Assembly: GCF_016124325.1 (NCBI RefSeq)
Contig: NZ_WGNY01000022.1
Span: 62,001-126,000, forward strand
Reading direction: 5' to 3'
Length of the DNA stretch: 64,000 bases
Source of the DNA: Phenylobacterium sp.
GTDB taxonomy: Bacteria > Pseudomonadota > Alphaproteobacteria > Caulobacterales > Caulobacteraceae
Shown: one piece after another, positions 54,491 through 62,611 of the stretch
Numbering within the stretch: position 1 is the stretch's first letter
Layout of the letters: the number at the start of each line of letters is the position of its first letter
Translations under genes and position numbers: made by a program
The notes under the pieces: generated by a model
What the model was told of the DNA's origin: nothing
Database searches by the model: none
Seen by the model: only the letters and a program-made list of their open reading frames with translations

Positions 54491-55353
54491 GGCCTCGATC
54501 CTGGCTTGTCAGTGCGCTCGACGTCGTCGGCGGCCGTGCCGGTCCCGGGGCGGGACCCATGGGGATCGAACGCCTCGTTGTAGATGCACAGCACCTCGCG
54601 CCCCCGGCGCAGGCGCAGCTCGCGGGCGACCACGTGCACCACCACGAATTCGCCGCGGACGTCGAGCGGGACCAGGCTCTCGGTCCCGGCGGTCGCGACC
54701 TCGTAGAGGGCCGGAACGGGCTGATTGCCTGGGAAGCGCATCACCGTGAACCGGCCGTTGTCCGAGATCTCAGACGGCTGCAGGGCCGTCGAGCCCTGAA
54801 CGGCATAGGCCAGATTGCGCCGGCCCTCGATCACGGCGCGCTCGAGCTTCAGCTCCAGCACCTTGCGCTCGATCGCCGCCTGTTCGGCGGTGAGGGCGGC
54901 GACGGCCCTGGCCGCCTCGTCCGCCGGGTAGCGGAACCGCAGGCCGAACACCGTGTCGCTCGTGCCTCGCGCCGACGAGCCCGCCCGCGTCGCCAGCTCG
55001 AAGGTGTAGTGGCGCGCCCCGCCCGGCCGGCTGGTGGTGACGAGGAGGTTCGTCGGCGCGCGCGGCGCCTTGGGCTTGACGAACAGGATGTTGCCTTCGG
55101 CCGCTACGTCCCAGCCGGTCGCATCGCCCACGGCGACGTGCTGGATCGCCTCGTCGGCGCCGAACAGGACCTGGGTCGCGGTGCGGAAGACACCGGTGAT
55201 CCTGACCACCGCCCAGGGGTCATAGTCGACCACCTTGATCCGTGGGTCCGACGGGCCGGCCTTGGGGGAGCCCTGCGCCAGGGCGGCCGGAGCCGCTGCG
55301 AACATGGCGCCCGTCATGGCCAGGCAGGTCAGGGCTGCGGCCAGAGGTTTCAC
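54487..55353 (-). CDS. virB9: VirB9-type outer-membrane core protein
   Basis: A 288-residue protein with a signal peptide (KPLAAALTCLAMTGAMFAAA, cleaved near ALA-QG) and the CagX/VirB9 domain: DPRIKVVDYDPWAVVRITGV at the N-terminal part and FTVMRFPGNQPVPALYEV in the C-terminal outer-membrane part, ending around EAFDPHGSRPG. GTG start (55351-55353) with GGAGG eight bases away and a GTGA overlap with virB8. Confidence 0.93.
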   Translation of the reverse strand: MKPLAAALTCLAMTGAMFAAAPAALAQGSPKAGPSDPRIKVVDYDPWAVVRITGVFRTATQVLFGADEAIQHVAVGDATGWDVAAEGNILFVKPKAPRAPTNLLVTTSRPGGARHYTFELATRAGSSARGTSDTVFGLRFRYPADEAARAVAALTAEQAAIERKVLELKLERAVIEGRRNLAYAVQGSTALQPSEISDNGRFTVMRFPGNQPVPALYEVATAGTESLVPLDVRGEFVVVHVVARELRLRRGREVLCIYNEAFDPHGSRPGTGTAADDVERTDKPGSRP

Positions 55354-56024
55354 CGCGCCACCTCCGGATCGGCCCGGTAGCTCGTCACCTGGAACCCCAA
55401 CGGGTTCTTCAGCCGGTCGCCCTCGGCCATCGGCGCCTTTGTGTAGAGATAGGCGACCGTTGCGATCCAGTCGCTCTCGGCCACCCGTGCGCCCTGGCTC
55501 ACCGTGCGGTGGAAGCGGACGCTGGCGACGCCGTCGGCGACAAAGCTGATGGCTCGGATGTCCACCTGGGCCTCGCCCGCCGGGCCGAGAGCCACCTGGG
55601 GACTTTGCGGGTTGGTCGGGCGGAAGGCGTCGCCCCAGCGTTGCTGCTCTGCCGGGGTGGACATGATCGAGACCTGGCGGAAATTGGCTTCGGCCGCTGG
55701 CGCAAGCCAGCCCTCGCGGGCGCGGACGTACTGCGCCACGAAATGCTTGGTGACCGCCTCGTCGTAGGTCAGCGGCGTCTCCGATTTGAGCGCGGTCATC
55801 ACGTCCACAGCGCCGGTCGCGCGGTCCACCCGCACGACGAACGGCTCGACGGTCTTCAGCGGCGCAAGCGCGGCGACCGCGCCCACGGCCACGACCGCGA
55901 CCAGGCTGGCGAAGGCTGCGGCGCCCCAGGCGAGCCGGCGCGAGCGTTCGGCGGCGCGGACCAGGTCGGCGTTCCAGCTCCTGGCTTCGTCGAAGTACAC
56001 CTTGAGATCGCGCGGCTGGGTCAT
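55350..56024 (-). CDS. virB8: VirB8-type inner-membrane assembly protein
   Basis: A 224-residue protein with a short cytoplasmic tail (MTQPRDLKVYFDEARSWNAD), one membrane helix (about 32-55) and a periplasmic NTF2-like domain with TYDEAVTKHFVAQYVRAREG and FQVTSYRADPE at the end. It nucleates the channel with VirB9 and VirB10. ATG 56024 has GGAG nine bases away and overlaps the virB7 stop (ATGA). Confidence 0.93.
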   Translation of the reverse strand: MTQPRDLKVYFDEARSWNADLVRAAERSRRLAWGAAAFASLVAVVAVGAVAALAPLKTVEPFVVRVDRATGAVDVMTALKSETPLTYDEAVTKHFVAQYVRAREGWLAPAAEANFRQVSIMSTPAEQQRWGDAFRPTNPQSPQVALGPAGEAQVDIRAISFVADGVASVRFHRTVSQGARVAESDWIATVAYLYTKAPMAEGDRLKNPLGFQVTSYRADPEVAR

Positions 56025-56230
56025 TCGCCACAGCTCCGAGGAGCCGCCGCCAGGGCCGAGAGCCTGTCCGGCTTGGCCGCTGTGGGCGGCGCGGCCGGAT
56101 CGAGCACCGAGCCATAGGGGTTGGCGGGCCGGCGGTGCTTGCCGTCGCACGCTGGCGCTGTCTCCTTGCCGAGGCCGGCGCAACCGGCGAGCGCCAGGAC
56201 GACGGCCACGATGGGCAGGGCGGTGCGCAT
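56021..56230 (-). CDS. virB7: VirB7-like lipoprotein
   Basis: A 69-residue lipoprotein: lipobox LALAGCAG (acylated Cys at about 17) and a proline/alanine-rich tail with GSVLDPAAPP and two further cysteines. Position between virB6 and virB8 and size match VirB7, which pairs with VirB9 at the outer membrane. Its ATG shares one base with the virB6 stop (TGATG). The gene is small and easily missed. Confidence 0.8.
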   Translation of the reverse strand: MRTALPIVAVVLALAGCAGLGKETAPACDGKHRRPANPYGSVLDPAAPPTAAKPDRLSALAAAPRSCGE

Positions 56231-57159
56231 CACCGGGCTCCCGCCGGGCGGATGGTTCCGCCGCCACGCGGCGCGCTGCGGGCGGCCTCCTGCGGACCCT
56301 GCGGCGCGCCGGACCGCGGGACGCCGCGCACGCTGGCCGCGTTGGCGAAGTCGGCGAGGCCCGCGCTGGCGCCGCCGGCGATCCCGGCGGCGATGGCCGG
56401 GGTCTGGAGGAAGAATATGGCGCCCAGGATGCACAGGGCCACGAACAGCAGGCCCCCGGCCATCGGATCCCCGCCGTCGATCTGGCCCCACTGGTCGCCC
56501 ACCAGCGAGAGGATGAGCTGAAAGACGACGATGATCAGGGCGAAGAGGACGAGGTAGTTCACCGCCTGGCTGAGCCAGCCGAAGAAGTAGCGTCGGGTCG
56601 CCTCGAACAGGGCGCAGGCGATGAAGATCGGGCCGAGCGCCACCAGGAGCGCCAGGGCGACCTTGGCGATCAGCACGACGCCGAACCCCAGGGCCGCCGC
56701 CAGGGCGCCGACCAGATAGACCACCGCCGCCAGTATCCAGGGGCCGAAATCGATCGGGGTAGCCCGCTGGGCGATCTTGTCGGCGAGGTAGGCGGCGCGA
56801 TTGAAGAACTGATCGAAGGCCGCCCCCACGTCGGGCGCGCCGGCTCCGCTCACCGCCTCGGCCAGGGTGTTCGGCAGGACGAAGAACAGCGGATCGGTGA
56901 CCCAGCTCGAATAGGCCGTGGTCGTCGCCAGCATGTAGATGATCGCCAGCTTGAGACCGCGGATGGCGAAATCCATGATCGGTTCGGAGATCGATCCCCG
57001 CAGGATGGCGAACCCATAGAGCAGAACGTAGAGCACGAGCGCCGCGCGCAGCGGCCCGGCGACCACGGCGATCGCCGCCGAGGTCCGCTCCCCCAGAAAG
57101 ACGCCGAGCCTGTCGTCGACGAAGCCGTAGGCCGGCTGGAATATGCTCAGCGGCTCCAC
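56230..57159 (-). CDS. virB6: VirB6/TrbL-type polytopic channel protein
   Basis: A 309-residue inner-membrane protein with about six to seven helices (about 30-52, 62-80, 145-165, 168-192, 195-225, 240-265) and the family segment GPIFIACALFEATRRYFFGW. The C-terminal tail is Gly/Pro/Arg-rich. It forms part of the inner-membrane channel. GTG start with AGGAGG; ten bases separate it from the EexN-like gene. Confidence 0.92.
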   Translation of the reverse strand: MEPLSIFQPAYGFVDDRLGVFLGERTSAAIAVVAGPLRAALVLYVLLYGFAILRGSISEPIMDFAIRGLKLAIIYMLATTTAYSSWVTDPLFFVLPNTLAEAVSGAGAPDVGAAFDQFFNRAAYLADKIAQRATPIDFGPWILAAVVYLVGALAAALGFGVVLIAKVALALLVALGPIFIACALFEATRRYFFGWLSQAVNYLVLFALIIVVFQLILSLVGDQWGQIDGGDPMAGGLLFVALCILGAIFFLQTPAIAAGIAGGASAGLADFANAASVRGVPRSGAPQGPQEAARSAPRGGGTIRPAGAR

Positions 57160-57169
57160 CGGCGCCTCC

Positions 57170-57394
57170 TCAGAAAACCCTGTGATAGGCGTTCATGCGC
57201 GCACTGCGCTGAGCGGCAGCCAAGCCGGCCAGGGCCTCGCCGCACTCCCGGCCGCGATGCGCGCCGGTCTCGCAGTCGGCGGCGACCTGTTCGGCTTGCC
57301 TGGGGTGCGCCTCGAAGTAGCTGGCGCTGCGCGGCGCCGGCGTGCAGGCCGCGAGCCCGGCCAGTCCCAGGACGGCGGGGAGGCGGCCGATCAC
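57170..57394 (-). CDS. EexN-like entry-exclusion lipoprotein
   Basis: A 74-residue lipoprotein with lipobox LGLAGLAACTPA and the motif SYFEAHPRQAEQVAADCETG followed by a second Cys in GRECGEALAGL, as in EexN/TrbK exclusion proteins between virB5 and virB6. It would prevent redundant transfer between cells carrying the same element. GTG start within a GTGA overlap with the virB5 stop. Confidence 0.78.
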   Translation of the reverse strand: MIGRLPAVLGLAGLAACTPAPRSASYFEAHPRQAEQVAADCETGAHRGRECGEALAGLAAAQRSARMNAYHRVF

Positions 57395-58098
57395 GAGAAT
57401 CCCCGCTTGTAGGCGGCCATCCGCGCCTCACGCTCGGCCATCATCCGTTCGCGCTCGCGCTGGGCCTGAAGCCTGTCCTCGGCCGCCTGGGCCATGGCCA
57501 GGCCCTGGAGCCGCATCTGGTCGTTGGCGACCATCGCCTGTTCGGTGGCCGCGCGGGCCTGAAGGTCGAGCACCGCGCGAGCGCTCGGCGCGCTGTCGAT
57601 AGCGGCTTGCAGCGCCTTTAGGCCCTCGAGCCGCTCGGCCCCCGCGGTGGCCACCGCCTCGCCGAGCGCCAGGTCCCGCGCCGCCCGGTCGCCGGCCGCT
57701 TCGATCTCCGCGCCGATCTGATCCCCGTCAGCCGGCGTGTAGAGGCGTAGGCCCGCACGGATTTCATCGGCGCGCTGGCCGATCTTCCCGAGCGAGGCGA
57801 GATCGCCCTTGGCCGCCGCCGCCAACGCATCGATCTGCGGCAGGAACTCGCGCAGCTCCGGAACCCCGAGCTGGCCGGCGATGGTGCTGACGATCGACGC
57901 CTCGTTGAGGCTGGTGAACAGCTCCCGACCCTGCTGCACGCGGGCCTTCAGCTCATTGAGCTGATCCAGCGCCGTCTGCGCCTGGGCGATCAGCTTGGCG
58001 TAGCTGGTCGGGTCGTGCACGATCATTTGCGCCTGGGCGCTCGACGTCCCCAGGCTGAGGACCAGGGCGGCGGAAGCCGCCACGAGCATCTTCTTCAT
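57391..58098 (-). CDS. virB5: VirB5/TrbJ-type pilus-tip protein
   Basis: A 235-residue exported protein: signal peptide MKKMLVAASAALVLSLGTSS, then IVHDPTSYAKLIAQAQTALD and a long helical Gln/Glu/Ala-rich body typical of VirB5/TrbJ, ending with an Arg/Met-rich coiled coil (about 205-230). It caps the pilus and contacts recipients. Its ATG overlaps the virB4 stop (ATGA). Confidence 0.9.
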   Translation of the reverse strand: MKKMLVAASAALVLSLGTSSAQAQMIVHDPTSYAKLIAQAQTALDQLNELKARVQQGRELFTSLNEASIVSTIAGQLGVPELREFLPQIDALAAAAKGDLASLGKIGQRADEIRAGLRLYTPADGDQIGAEIEAAGDRAARDLALGEAVATAGAERLEGLKALQAAIDSAPSARAVLDLQARAATEQAMVANDQMRLQGLAMAQAAEDRLQAQRERERMMAEREARMAAYKRGFS

Positions 58099-60488
58099 CG
58101 CATGGCCCTCCGGGCTTGGTGGAATGGGTCGAGCCAGACGGCGGGATCGTCGCCATGCTCGGCGCGGATGCTGTCGAGCAGGCCCACGGTCTCGGTGCGG
58201 CCCGAAAGCACGGCCAGGTCGTCGTCCAGGCCGTCGAGGCGCAGTTCGGCGACGACCGAGTCGAGGCCTTGCCGGATGAGGAACTGGCGGGACTGCGGGG
58301 CCAGCTCCTCGCGCACCAGGGCGAACTCCCGCTGCGTCAGGCCAAAGCCCTCCACATAGTGTCTGGCCTGGGCGTAGGGGTTGGGCAGGTAGATCTTGGT
58401 GACGCACTGTTCGAGGATCGTGTGGGCGATCTTAGACTCCATGGCGTCGGCCACCGACTGGGTGCCGAAGACCACGAAGGCGTTCTGCTTGCGAAAGGTC
58501 TTCAGCCCGTTTTTCGCCAGGTCCTGGAACGCCTCGTCGTCGAGCACCTTCCAGAACTCGTCGATGTCCAGCACCAGACGCCGGCCGTCCAGCAGGGCGG
58601 CCAGCCGGTGCAGCAGGTACATCATGATCGGCGTGCGGATCTCGGCGTGGTCCAGGAAGTGGGTGACGTCGAAGCCGAGGAACCGGGCGTCCAGCGAAAG
58701 AGCGTCGGCGTCGTTGTCGAGCACCCATCCGAGCGGGCCGCCCTTGCACCATCGCTCCAGCCGCGCGCCGGCCCCGCCGCCGTCGCGCTGGCCCAGCAGC
58801 GCCCTCAGCGCCGACAGCGACCGCTGGGCCGGGGGCAATGGCGCCAGCGACGCGATGGCCTCGTCTATGGCCCGCGCCTCCTGGGCGGTGAGGCTCCGAT
58901 CGCTCGGCGTGGCGAGCTTGCGCACCAGCCCGGCCAGGAAGAGGCGGTTGGCGGGGGTGAAGTCCAGCGCCTTCAGGGGCGCGAAGCCGGTAGGCTCGCC
59001 CATCCTCAGGACGAGGTAGGTCCCACCGCAGGCCCGCACAAAGATCTCCGCGCCGCGGTCCTTGTCCACGAACACCATCTGCGGCCCGAACTTCTCGAGC
59101 TGAGCCAGCATGAAGTTCTGGACCACCGTCTTGCCCGAGCCGGTCGGCCCGCAGATGAAGGTGTGTCCGGTGTCGCCGACGTGGAAGCTGAAGTGGAACG
59201 GCGAGCCCGCCGAGGTGCGCAGGAGCGCGACCGCCGGCCCCCAGTGGTTCCCCTCGGCCTTGCCCGCGGGATAGGTATGGAAGGGCGCGAGGCCGGCGAA
59301 GTTACGCGAGGTGATGGCGGCCGGGCGCACCCGGCGGCTGAAGGCGCCCGGAAACTGCGCCCAGAAGGCCGCCTCCAGGGCCAGGTCCTCGCGCGCCGCC
59401 ACTAGGCCGGCGTCGGCCAGCATGGCGCGGGCCGCCGAGAGGTTTTCGGCGAGCTGGCGCGGGTCGTCGCCATGGACCAGGACATTGGCCTGGTGATCGC
59501 CCATGGCGAAACGGCCGGACATCAGCTCGTCCAGGGCCTCGCTCAACCCCTCGACCTGCGAGGCCGCCCGGTCCCGGGCCGAGAGCATCTGGTTCTGCTT
59601 GCGCTCCATCACCGCCCGGGCGGCGGGCTTGGAGAGGAAGGCGAAGGACTGGCTGGCGACGAGCGGGAAGCGCGCCGAGAGCAGGCCGTTCCACAGGCCA
59701 GGCCGCGTGGTGGCCGGATATTCCTTGATCCCGAACATGCCCGCGTAGCGGGCCTCGGCGGCGTCTCGAATCTCCAGGGCCTCACGGCCGAAGATCACCC
59801 GAGCGGTGTAGATCGCCGATCCCAGGTGGCCGCGGATGAGCGGCACGCGCTCGCGCCGGCCGGTCAGCACCAGGCGCAGCACTTCCATGGGTTCGGAGAA
59901 CCACAGCCCATTGTGCTGATAGAGCCCCAGCCGGCGGACGCCGTAGCGACCAAGGACCTGCGCCAGGTCGCGGCCAGCGTCTTCCAGGCGACGGACCGCG
60001 TCGCTCTCCTCGGCGACCGGGCGGCGGGGCCTGCCCAGCCATGCGCCGATCCGCTCGGGGCCATCGCGGCCCGGATGCAGGACCAGGGTGACGTAGAGCT
60101 CGTTGACGAACATCTGGCTCGCCCCCAGCCGGGCGCGGTAGCGGACGTCGAGGTCGGCGGCGAAGGCTGAGCGGAAGCGTCCCTCGGGATAGCCCCCGCC
60201 ATCGCTCAGGACGTGCTCGCGACGGACGAGATGATGCCACACCGCCAGCCGGTCGTCGGCGAGGTTGCGCCAGGCGCCGTTGAGCTTGCTGTGCAGGTCG
60301 TTGATGTCACGGACGTCGGCGGTCTCGAAGCTCGCCCCGTCGAGCTGGAACGAAAGCATGAGCGCCTGGGTGTCCAGGGCGACGACATGGTCGGTGACGT
60401 GACGGGCGTAGGGCAACGATGCGCGCGGGTCGAGGTCGCGGGCGAGCGCCGAGGCCGCTGGCCGGGGCTGGAGAGCGAGCCTAGCCAC
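58095..60488 (-). CDS. virB4: VirB4-type ATPase of the type IV secretion system
   Basis: A 797-residue ATPase, the most conserved part of the machine. Walker A is CGPTGSGKTVVQNF (about 445-458), with QMVFVDKDRGAEIF, the Walker B VLDIDEFWKVLDD and a final FGTQSVADAMES motif. The N-terminal half is the usual CagE/TrbE domain. It drives pilin extraction and assembly. GTG start eight bases before the virB3 stop. Suitable as a marker for placing this system in a phylogeny. Confidence 0.95.
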   Translation of the reverse strand: MARLALQPRPAASALARDLDPRASLPYARHVTDHVVALDTQALMLSFQLDGASFETADVRDINDLHSKLNGAWRNLADDRLAVWHHLVRREHVLSDGGGYPEGRFRSAFAADLDVRYRARLGASQMFVNELYVTLVLHPGRDGPERIGAWLGRPRRPVAEESDAVRRLEDAGRDLAQVLGRYGVRRLGLYQHNGLWFSEPMEVLRLVLTGRRERVPLIRGHLGSAIYTARVIFGREALEIRDAAEARYAGMFGIKEYPATTRPGLWNGLLSARFPLVASQSFAFLSKPAARAVMERKQNQMLSARDRAASQVEGLSEALDELMSGRFAMGDHQANVLVHGDDPRQLAENLSAARAMLADAGLVAAREDLALEAAFWAQFPGAFSRRVRPAAITSRNFAGLAPFHTYPAGKAEGNHWGPAVALLRTSAGSPFHFSFHVGDTGHTFICGPTGSGKTVVQNFMLAQLEKFGPQMVFVDKDRGAEIFVRACGGTYLVLRMGEPTGFAPLKALDFTPANRLFLAGLVRKLATPSDRSLTAQEARAIDEAIASLAPLPPAQRSLSALRALLGQRDGGGAGARLERWCKGGPLGWVLDNDADALSLDARFLGFDVTHFLDHAEIRTPIMMYLLHRLAALLDGRRLVLDIDEFWKVLDDEAFQDLAKNGLKTFRKQNAFVVFGTQSVADAMESKIAHTILEQCVTKIYLPNPYAQARHYVEGFGLTQREFALVREELAPQSRQFLIRQGLDSVVAELRLDGLDDDLAVLSGRTETVGLLDSIRAEHGDDPAVWLDPFHQARRAMR

Positions 60489-60825
60489 GCATCGCCTCCT
60501 GCAGGCTGTAGCGCCGCTTCAGCGGCAGCGGCGTCGCCGAGCTCCCGCCCCAGGTCGCACCGTTGCGCGACCGGCCCTTGGTGTCCACGAACATCCACAA
60601 GACCCGGAAGGCGTTGTGGTCGTGCTTGCAGACCGCCTTGAAGACCACGTGCAGCACGGGCGCGATCAGCAACCAGGCGGGCGAATGCGCGGCCAGGAAC
60701 ACCGTGGCCGAAGCGATCAGGTTGAGGCCGACGGCTTCCATCGGCACGCCCCCGACCATCGCCGGCCGGGTGCAGGCCAGGAACAGTACGTCTTCCGCCA
60801 GGCGCTCCTCGGTGTCAGACGACAT
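60481..60825 (-). CDS. virB3: VirB3-type protein
   Basis: A 114-residue membrane protein: LFLACTRPAMVGGVPMEAVG is the VirB3 entry motif, followed by one or two hydrophobic segments (about 34-66) and a C-terminal soluble part. It associates with VirB4 at the inner membrane. It overlaps virB4 by eight bases and follows virB2 by four. Confidence 0.9.
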   Translation of the reverse strand: MSSDTEERLAEDVLFLACTRPAMVGGVPMEAVGLNLIASATVFLAAHSPAWLLIAPVLHVVFKAVCKHDHNAFRVLWMFVDTKGRSRNGATWGGSSATPLPLKRRYSLQEAMRG

Positions 60826-60829
60826 CGCC

Positions 60830-61126
60830 CTAACCCCCGCTCCCGCCCGTGATCAGATCGACGATCGCCGCGGCCGAGAAGATGACGATGATGCCGATGA
60901 TCACCGTTCCGGCCCGGCGCATGTCCAGATGGCCGAACATCCAGGCGATGCCGGTGACGATGATGGCGATGATCGCCAATCCCCGTATGACGTTGCTGTT
61001 GAGCAGGTCGATGATGTTCTGGATGAAGCCGCCGATATCGCCGCCGACGCTCTGCGCATGGGCGGGGCCGGCGGCGACCGCGATCAGCCCGGCCAGGGCC
61101 AGCAATACAAGTGGACGGCGGCTCAT
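60830..61126 (-). CDS. virB2: VirB2/TrbC-type major pilin
   Basis: A 98-residue pilin precursor: a cleavable signal (MSRRPLVLLALAGLIAVAAG, then AHAQ) and two hydrophobic helices (about 43-62 and 70-93) separated by a short polar turn (GHLDMRRAG). It builds the conjugative pilus. ATG overlaps the virB1 stop (ATGA). Confidence 0.9.
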   Translation of the reverse strand: MSRRPLVLLALAGLIAVAAGPAHAQSVGGDIGGFIQNIIDLLNSNVIRGLAIIAIIVTGIAWMFGHLDMRRAGTVIIGIIVIFSAAAIVDLITGGSGG

Positions 61127-61725
61127 GGCGCCTCTCCCGGCGCCGAGACCCGCATGACGAAGCCGGCAGGTCCAGTCTGGCCGAAGACGTCCCAGGACGC
61201 GGGCTGTGGATCGGCCGGCGGTGGCGCCGGCGACGTCGGCCAGGGCGGCAGGGCCTGGATCGCCGGCACGACCTCGACTGCGGCCCGCTCGACCTTGGCG
61301 ACGTAGCCGTTGATCAATCCGCGGCGCGGGTCGCCGGTGTTGTAGCGGGAGAGCGCCCGGCGCAAGGCCGGTTGCGCATCGTCCTCGGCCTCGTACCCCG
61401 CCTGGAGCAATCGCGCTGCTGCGGCAAGGTTGCGACACGGATCAAAGGCCGTCTCCACCGTAAGGCCAAGCCGATCGAGATTCCGACTGTTGATCTGGGC
61501 CAGGCCGAGGTCGACGCTGCGCCCCTGCGCGATCAGGGCCGAGGCCTTGACGGCGGCATCCTTCGGCGTCGCGGCCCGCACGGCGATCCGAGGTCTGCCG
61601 TTCACGCCGATGGCCAGCGGATCGAAGCGGCTCTCGACCTGCACGACCGAAAGCAGGGTTTCGGCCGCCACGGCGGGTGCGCACTGCTGTGACAGCGCGA
61701 GGGTGTCGGCGAGGCTGAGCTCCAT
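61123..61725 (-). CDS. virB1: VirB1-type lytic transglycosylase
   Basis: A 200-residue SLT-fold muramidase: the catalytic Glu is in VVQVESRFDP (about 31), followed by LGLAQINSRNLDRLGL and ALSRYNTGDPRRGL. It opens peptidoglycan for the channel. No signal peptide is obvious, which is common in this subgroup. The ATG follows the stop of a 15-codon leader ORF by one base (TGACATG), so its translation is probably coupled to the leader. Confidence 0.92.
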   Translation of the reverse strand: MELSLADTLALSQQCAPAVAAETLLSVVQVESRFDPLAIGVNGRPRIAVRAATPKDAAVKASALIAQGRSVDLGLAQINSRNLDRLGLTVETAFDPCRNLAAAARLLQAGYEAEDDAQPALRRALSRYNTGDPRRGLINGYVAKVERAAVEVVPAIQALPPWPTSPAPPPADPQPASWDVFGQTGPAGFVMRVSAPGEAP

Positions 61726-61726
61726 G

Positions 61727-61774
61727 TCAGTTGCGCTCCATGAGCCACATCATGCGGGGGTTTGGTTCGGCCAT
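61727..61774 (-). CDS. 15-codon leader ORF coupled to virB1
   Basis: ATG at 61772-61774 is preceded by GGAGGTGA, the best Shine-Dalgarno match in the virB region. It encodes MAEPNPRMMWLMERN and stops one base before the virB1 ATG. virB1 itself has no good site of its own. The ORF could be a coupling or attenuation leader, or a short functional peptide. No family is recognised at this length. Confidence 0.5.
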   Translation of the reverse strand: MAEPNPRMMWLMERN

Positions 61775-61827
61775 GAGGTTCACCTCCGGCCCGAAGCTTG
61801 ACGGTGATGGGGCTCGTCGCGCGAGAC

Positions 61828-61860
61828 GTAAGCCTACCTGGGGAGGCCGGGTAAGCTTAC
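61828..61860. promoter_or_regulatory. Inverted repeat upstream of the virB operon
   Basis: GTAAGCCTACCT (61828-61839) and GGGTAAGCTTAC (61849-61860) pair at 11 of 12 positions from the outer end except one mismatch and a small offset at the loop. It spans the stop codon of the LuxR-type gene and lies 54 bases before the leader ORF, a good place for an operator of the virB promoter or a terminator for the regulator gene. Confidence 0.5.
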
Positions 61861-62118
61861 GGTGCCGTCGGCGCTGAGAAGGCCCAGATCACGGGCCTTC
61901 AGGACCGCTTGGATCCGTGTCTTGACGCCCAGGTGGCCGCAAAGCTTGAGGAGATGGCCTTCCACGGTCCGGTCGGAGAGGCCCAGTATGCCGGCGATGT
62001 CGCTGGCGCTCTTGCCCTCCTGCACCCAGGCGAGGCATTCGAGCTGGCGTTCGGTGACGAGCCACATGCGCGGGGCGTCAAGCCTTGGCGTCGGGGCGAG
62101 GTCGCGATCCACGGACAT
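61834..62118 (-). CDS. Small LuxR-type HTH protein (upstream of virB)
   Basis: A 94-residue protein consisting almost only of a LuxR/GerE helix-turn-helix: WLVTERQLECLAWVQEGKSA, then ILGLSDRTVEGHLLKLCGHL and TRIQAVLKARDLGLL. No receiver or ligand-binding domain precedes it. GGGAG lies six bases before the ATG at 62118. It probably regulates the virB operon; whether it activates or represses is unknown. Confidence 0.85.
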   Translation of the reverse strand: MSVDRDLAPTPRLDAPRMWLVTERQLECLAWVQEGKSASDIAGILGLSDRTVEGHLLKLCGHLGVKTRIQAVLKARDLGLLSADGTVSLPGLPR

Positions 62119-62181
62119 GAAGCGCTCCCACACGAGCCAACCATCTCGGGATACAGGCTCTCACGCCGATCCGGCGATGCG

Positions 62182-62225
62182 CAATTCCGCACAATTCCGG
62201 TCCGTAGAAGGCCCGATCCGTAGAA
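62182..62225. promoter_or_regulatory. Direct-repeat regulatory cluster between the two LuxR-type genes
   Basis: CAATTCCG occurs at 62182-62189 and again at 62192-62199, one helical turn apart; TCCGTAGAA occurs at 62201-62209 and 62217-62225, 16 bases apart. Such paired sites fit cooperative binding by LuxR-type HTH dimers controlling the downstream regulator and virB genes. Confidence 0.45.
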
Positions 62226-62245
62226 CGACGGTATGACCAGACCGA

Positions 62246-62497
62246 TCAGCGAACGCCGCGAGACGGTCTCGAGGCGGTTGCGGTGGTCTGGCTGATCAGC
62301 CCAAGCCGCAGGGATTCGGCGACGGCGTGCGTCCGATTGCGGGCCTGCAGGCGTGCGCACGCCTCTGCGACATACTGATCGACTGTCCGGGCGGAGAGCC
62401 CCAGGACCTGCGCGATCTGCGGCGAGGTTCGGCCCAGGCGCACCAGGTCGAGGCACTGGATCTGGCGCGGGCTCAGTTTGACAGCAATCCTTCTCAT
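62246..62497 (-). CDS. Second small LuxR-type HTH protein
   Basis: An 83-residue free-standing HTH: KLSPRQIQCLDLVRLGRTSP, then VLGLSARTVDQYVAEACARL and NRTHAVAESLRLGLI. It resembles the protein at 61834-62118 in layout but is clearly diverged. GGAG lies five bases before the ATG. The two may heterodimerise or bind the direct repeats between their genes. Confidence 0.84.
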   Translation of the reverse strand: MRRIAVKLSPRQIQCLDLVRLGRTSPQIAQVLGLSARTVDQYVAEACARLQARNRTHAVAESLRLGLISQTTATASRPSRGVR

Positions 62498-62611
62498 CGT
62501 AGCTCCGAGGATGCCGCGGTCGCGGGTCGGCCGCGTGGTTCGTATGCCGCCGGGCCGCGCGCGGGCCGCTGGGGCAGGCCGCGCGACCGCGATCTGTCCA
62601 TGCCTTCGCGC

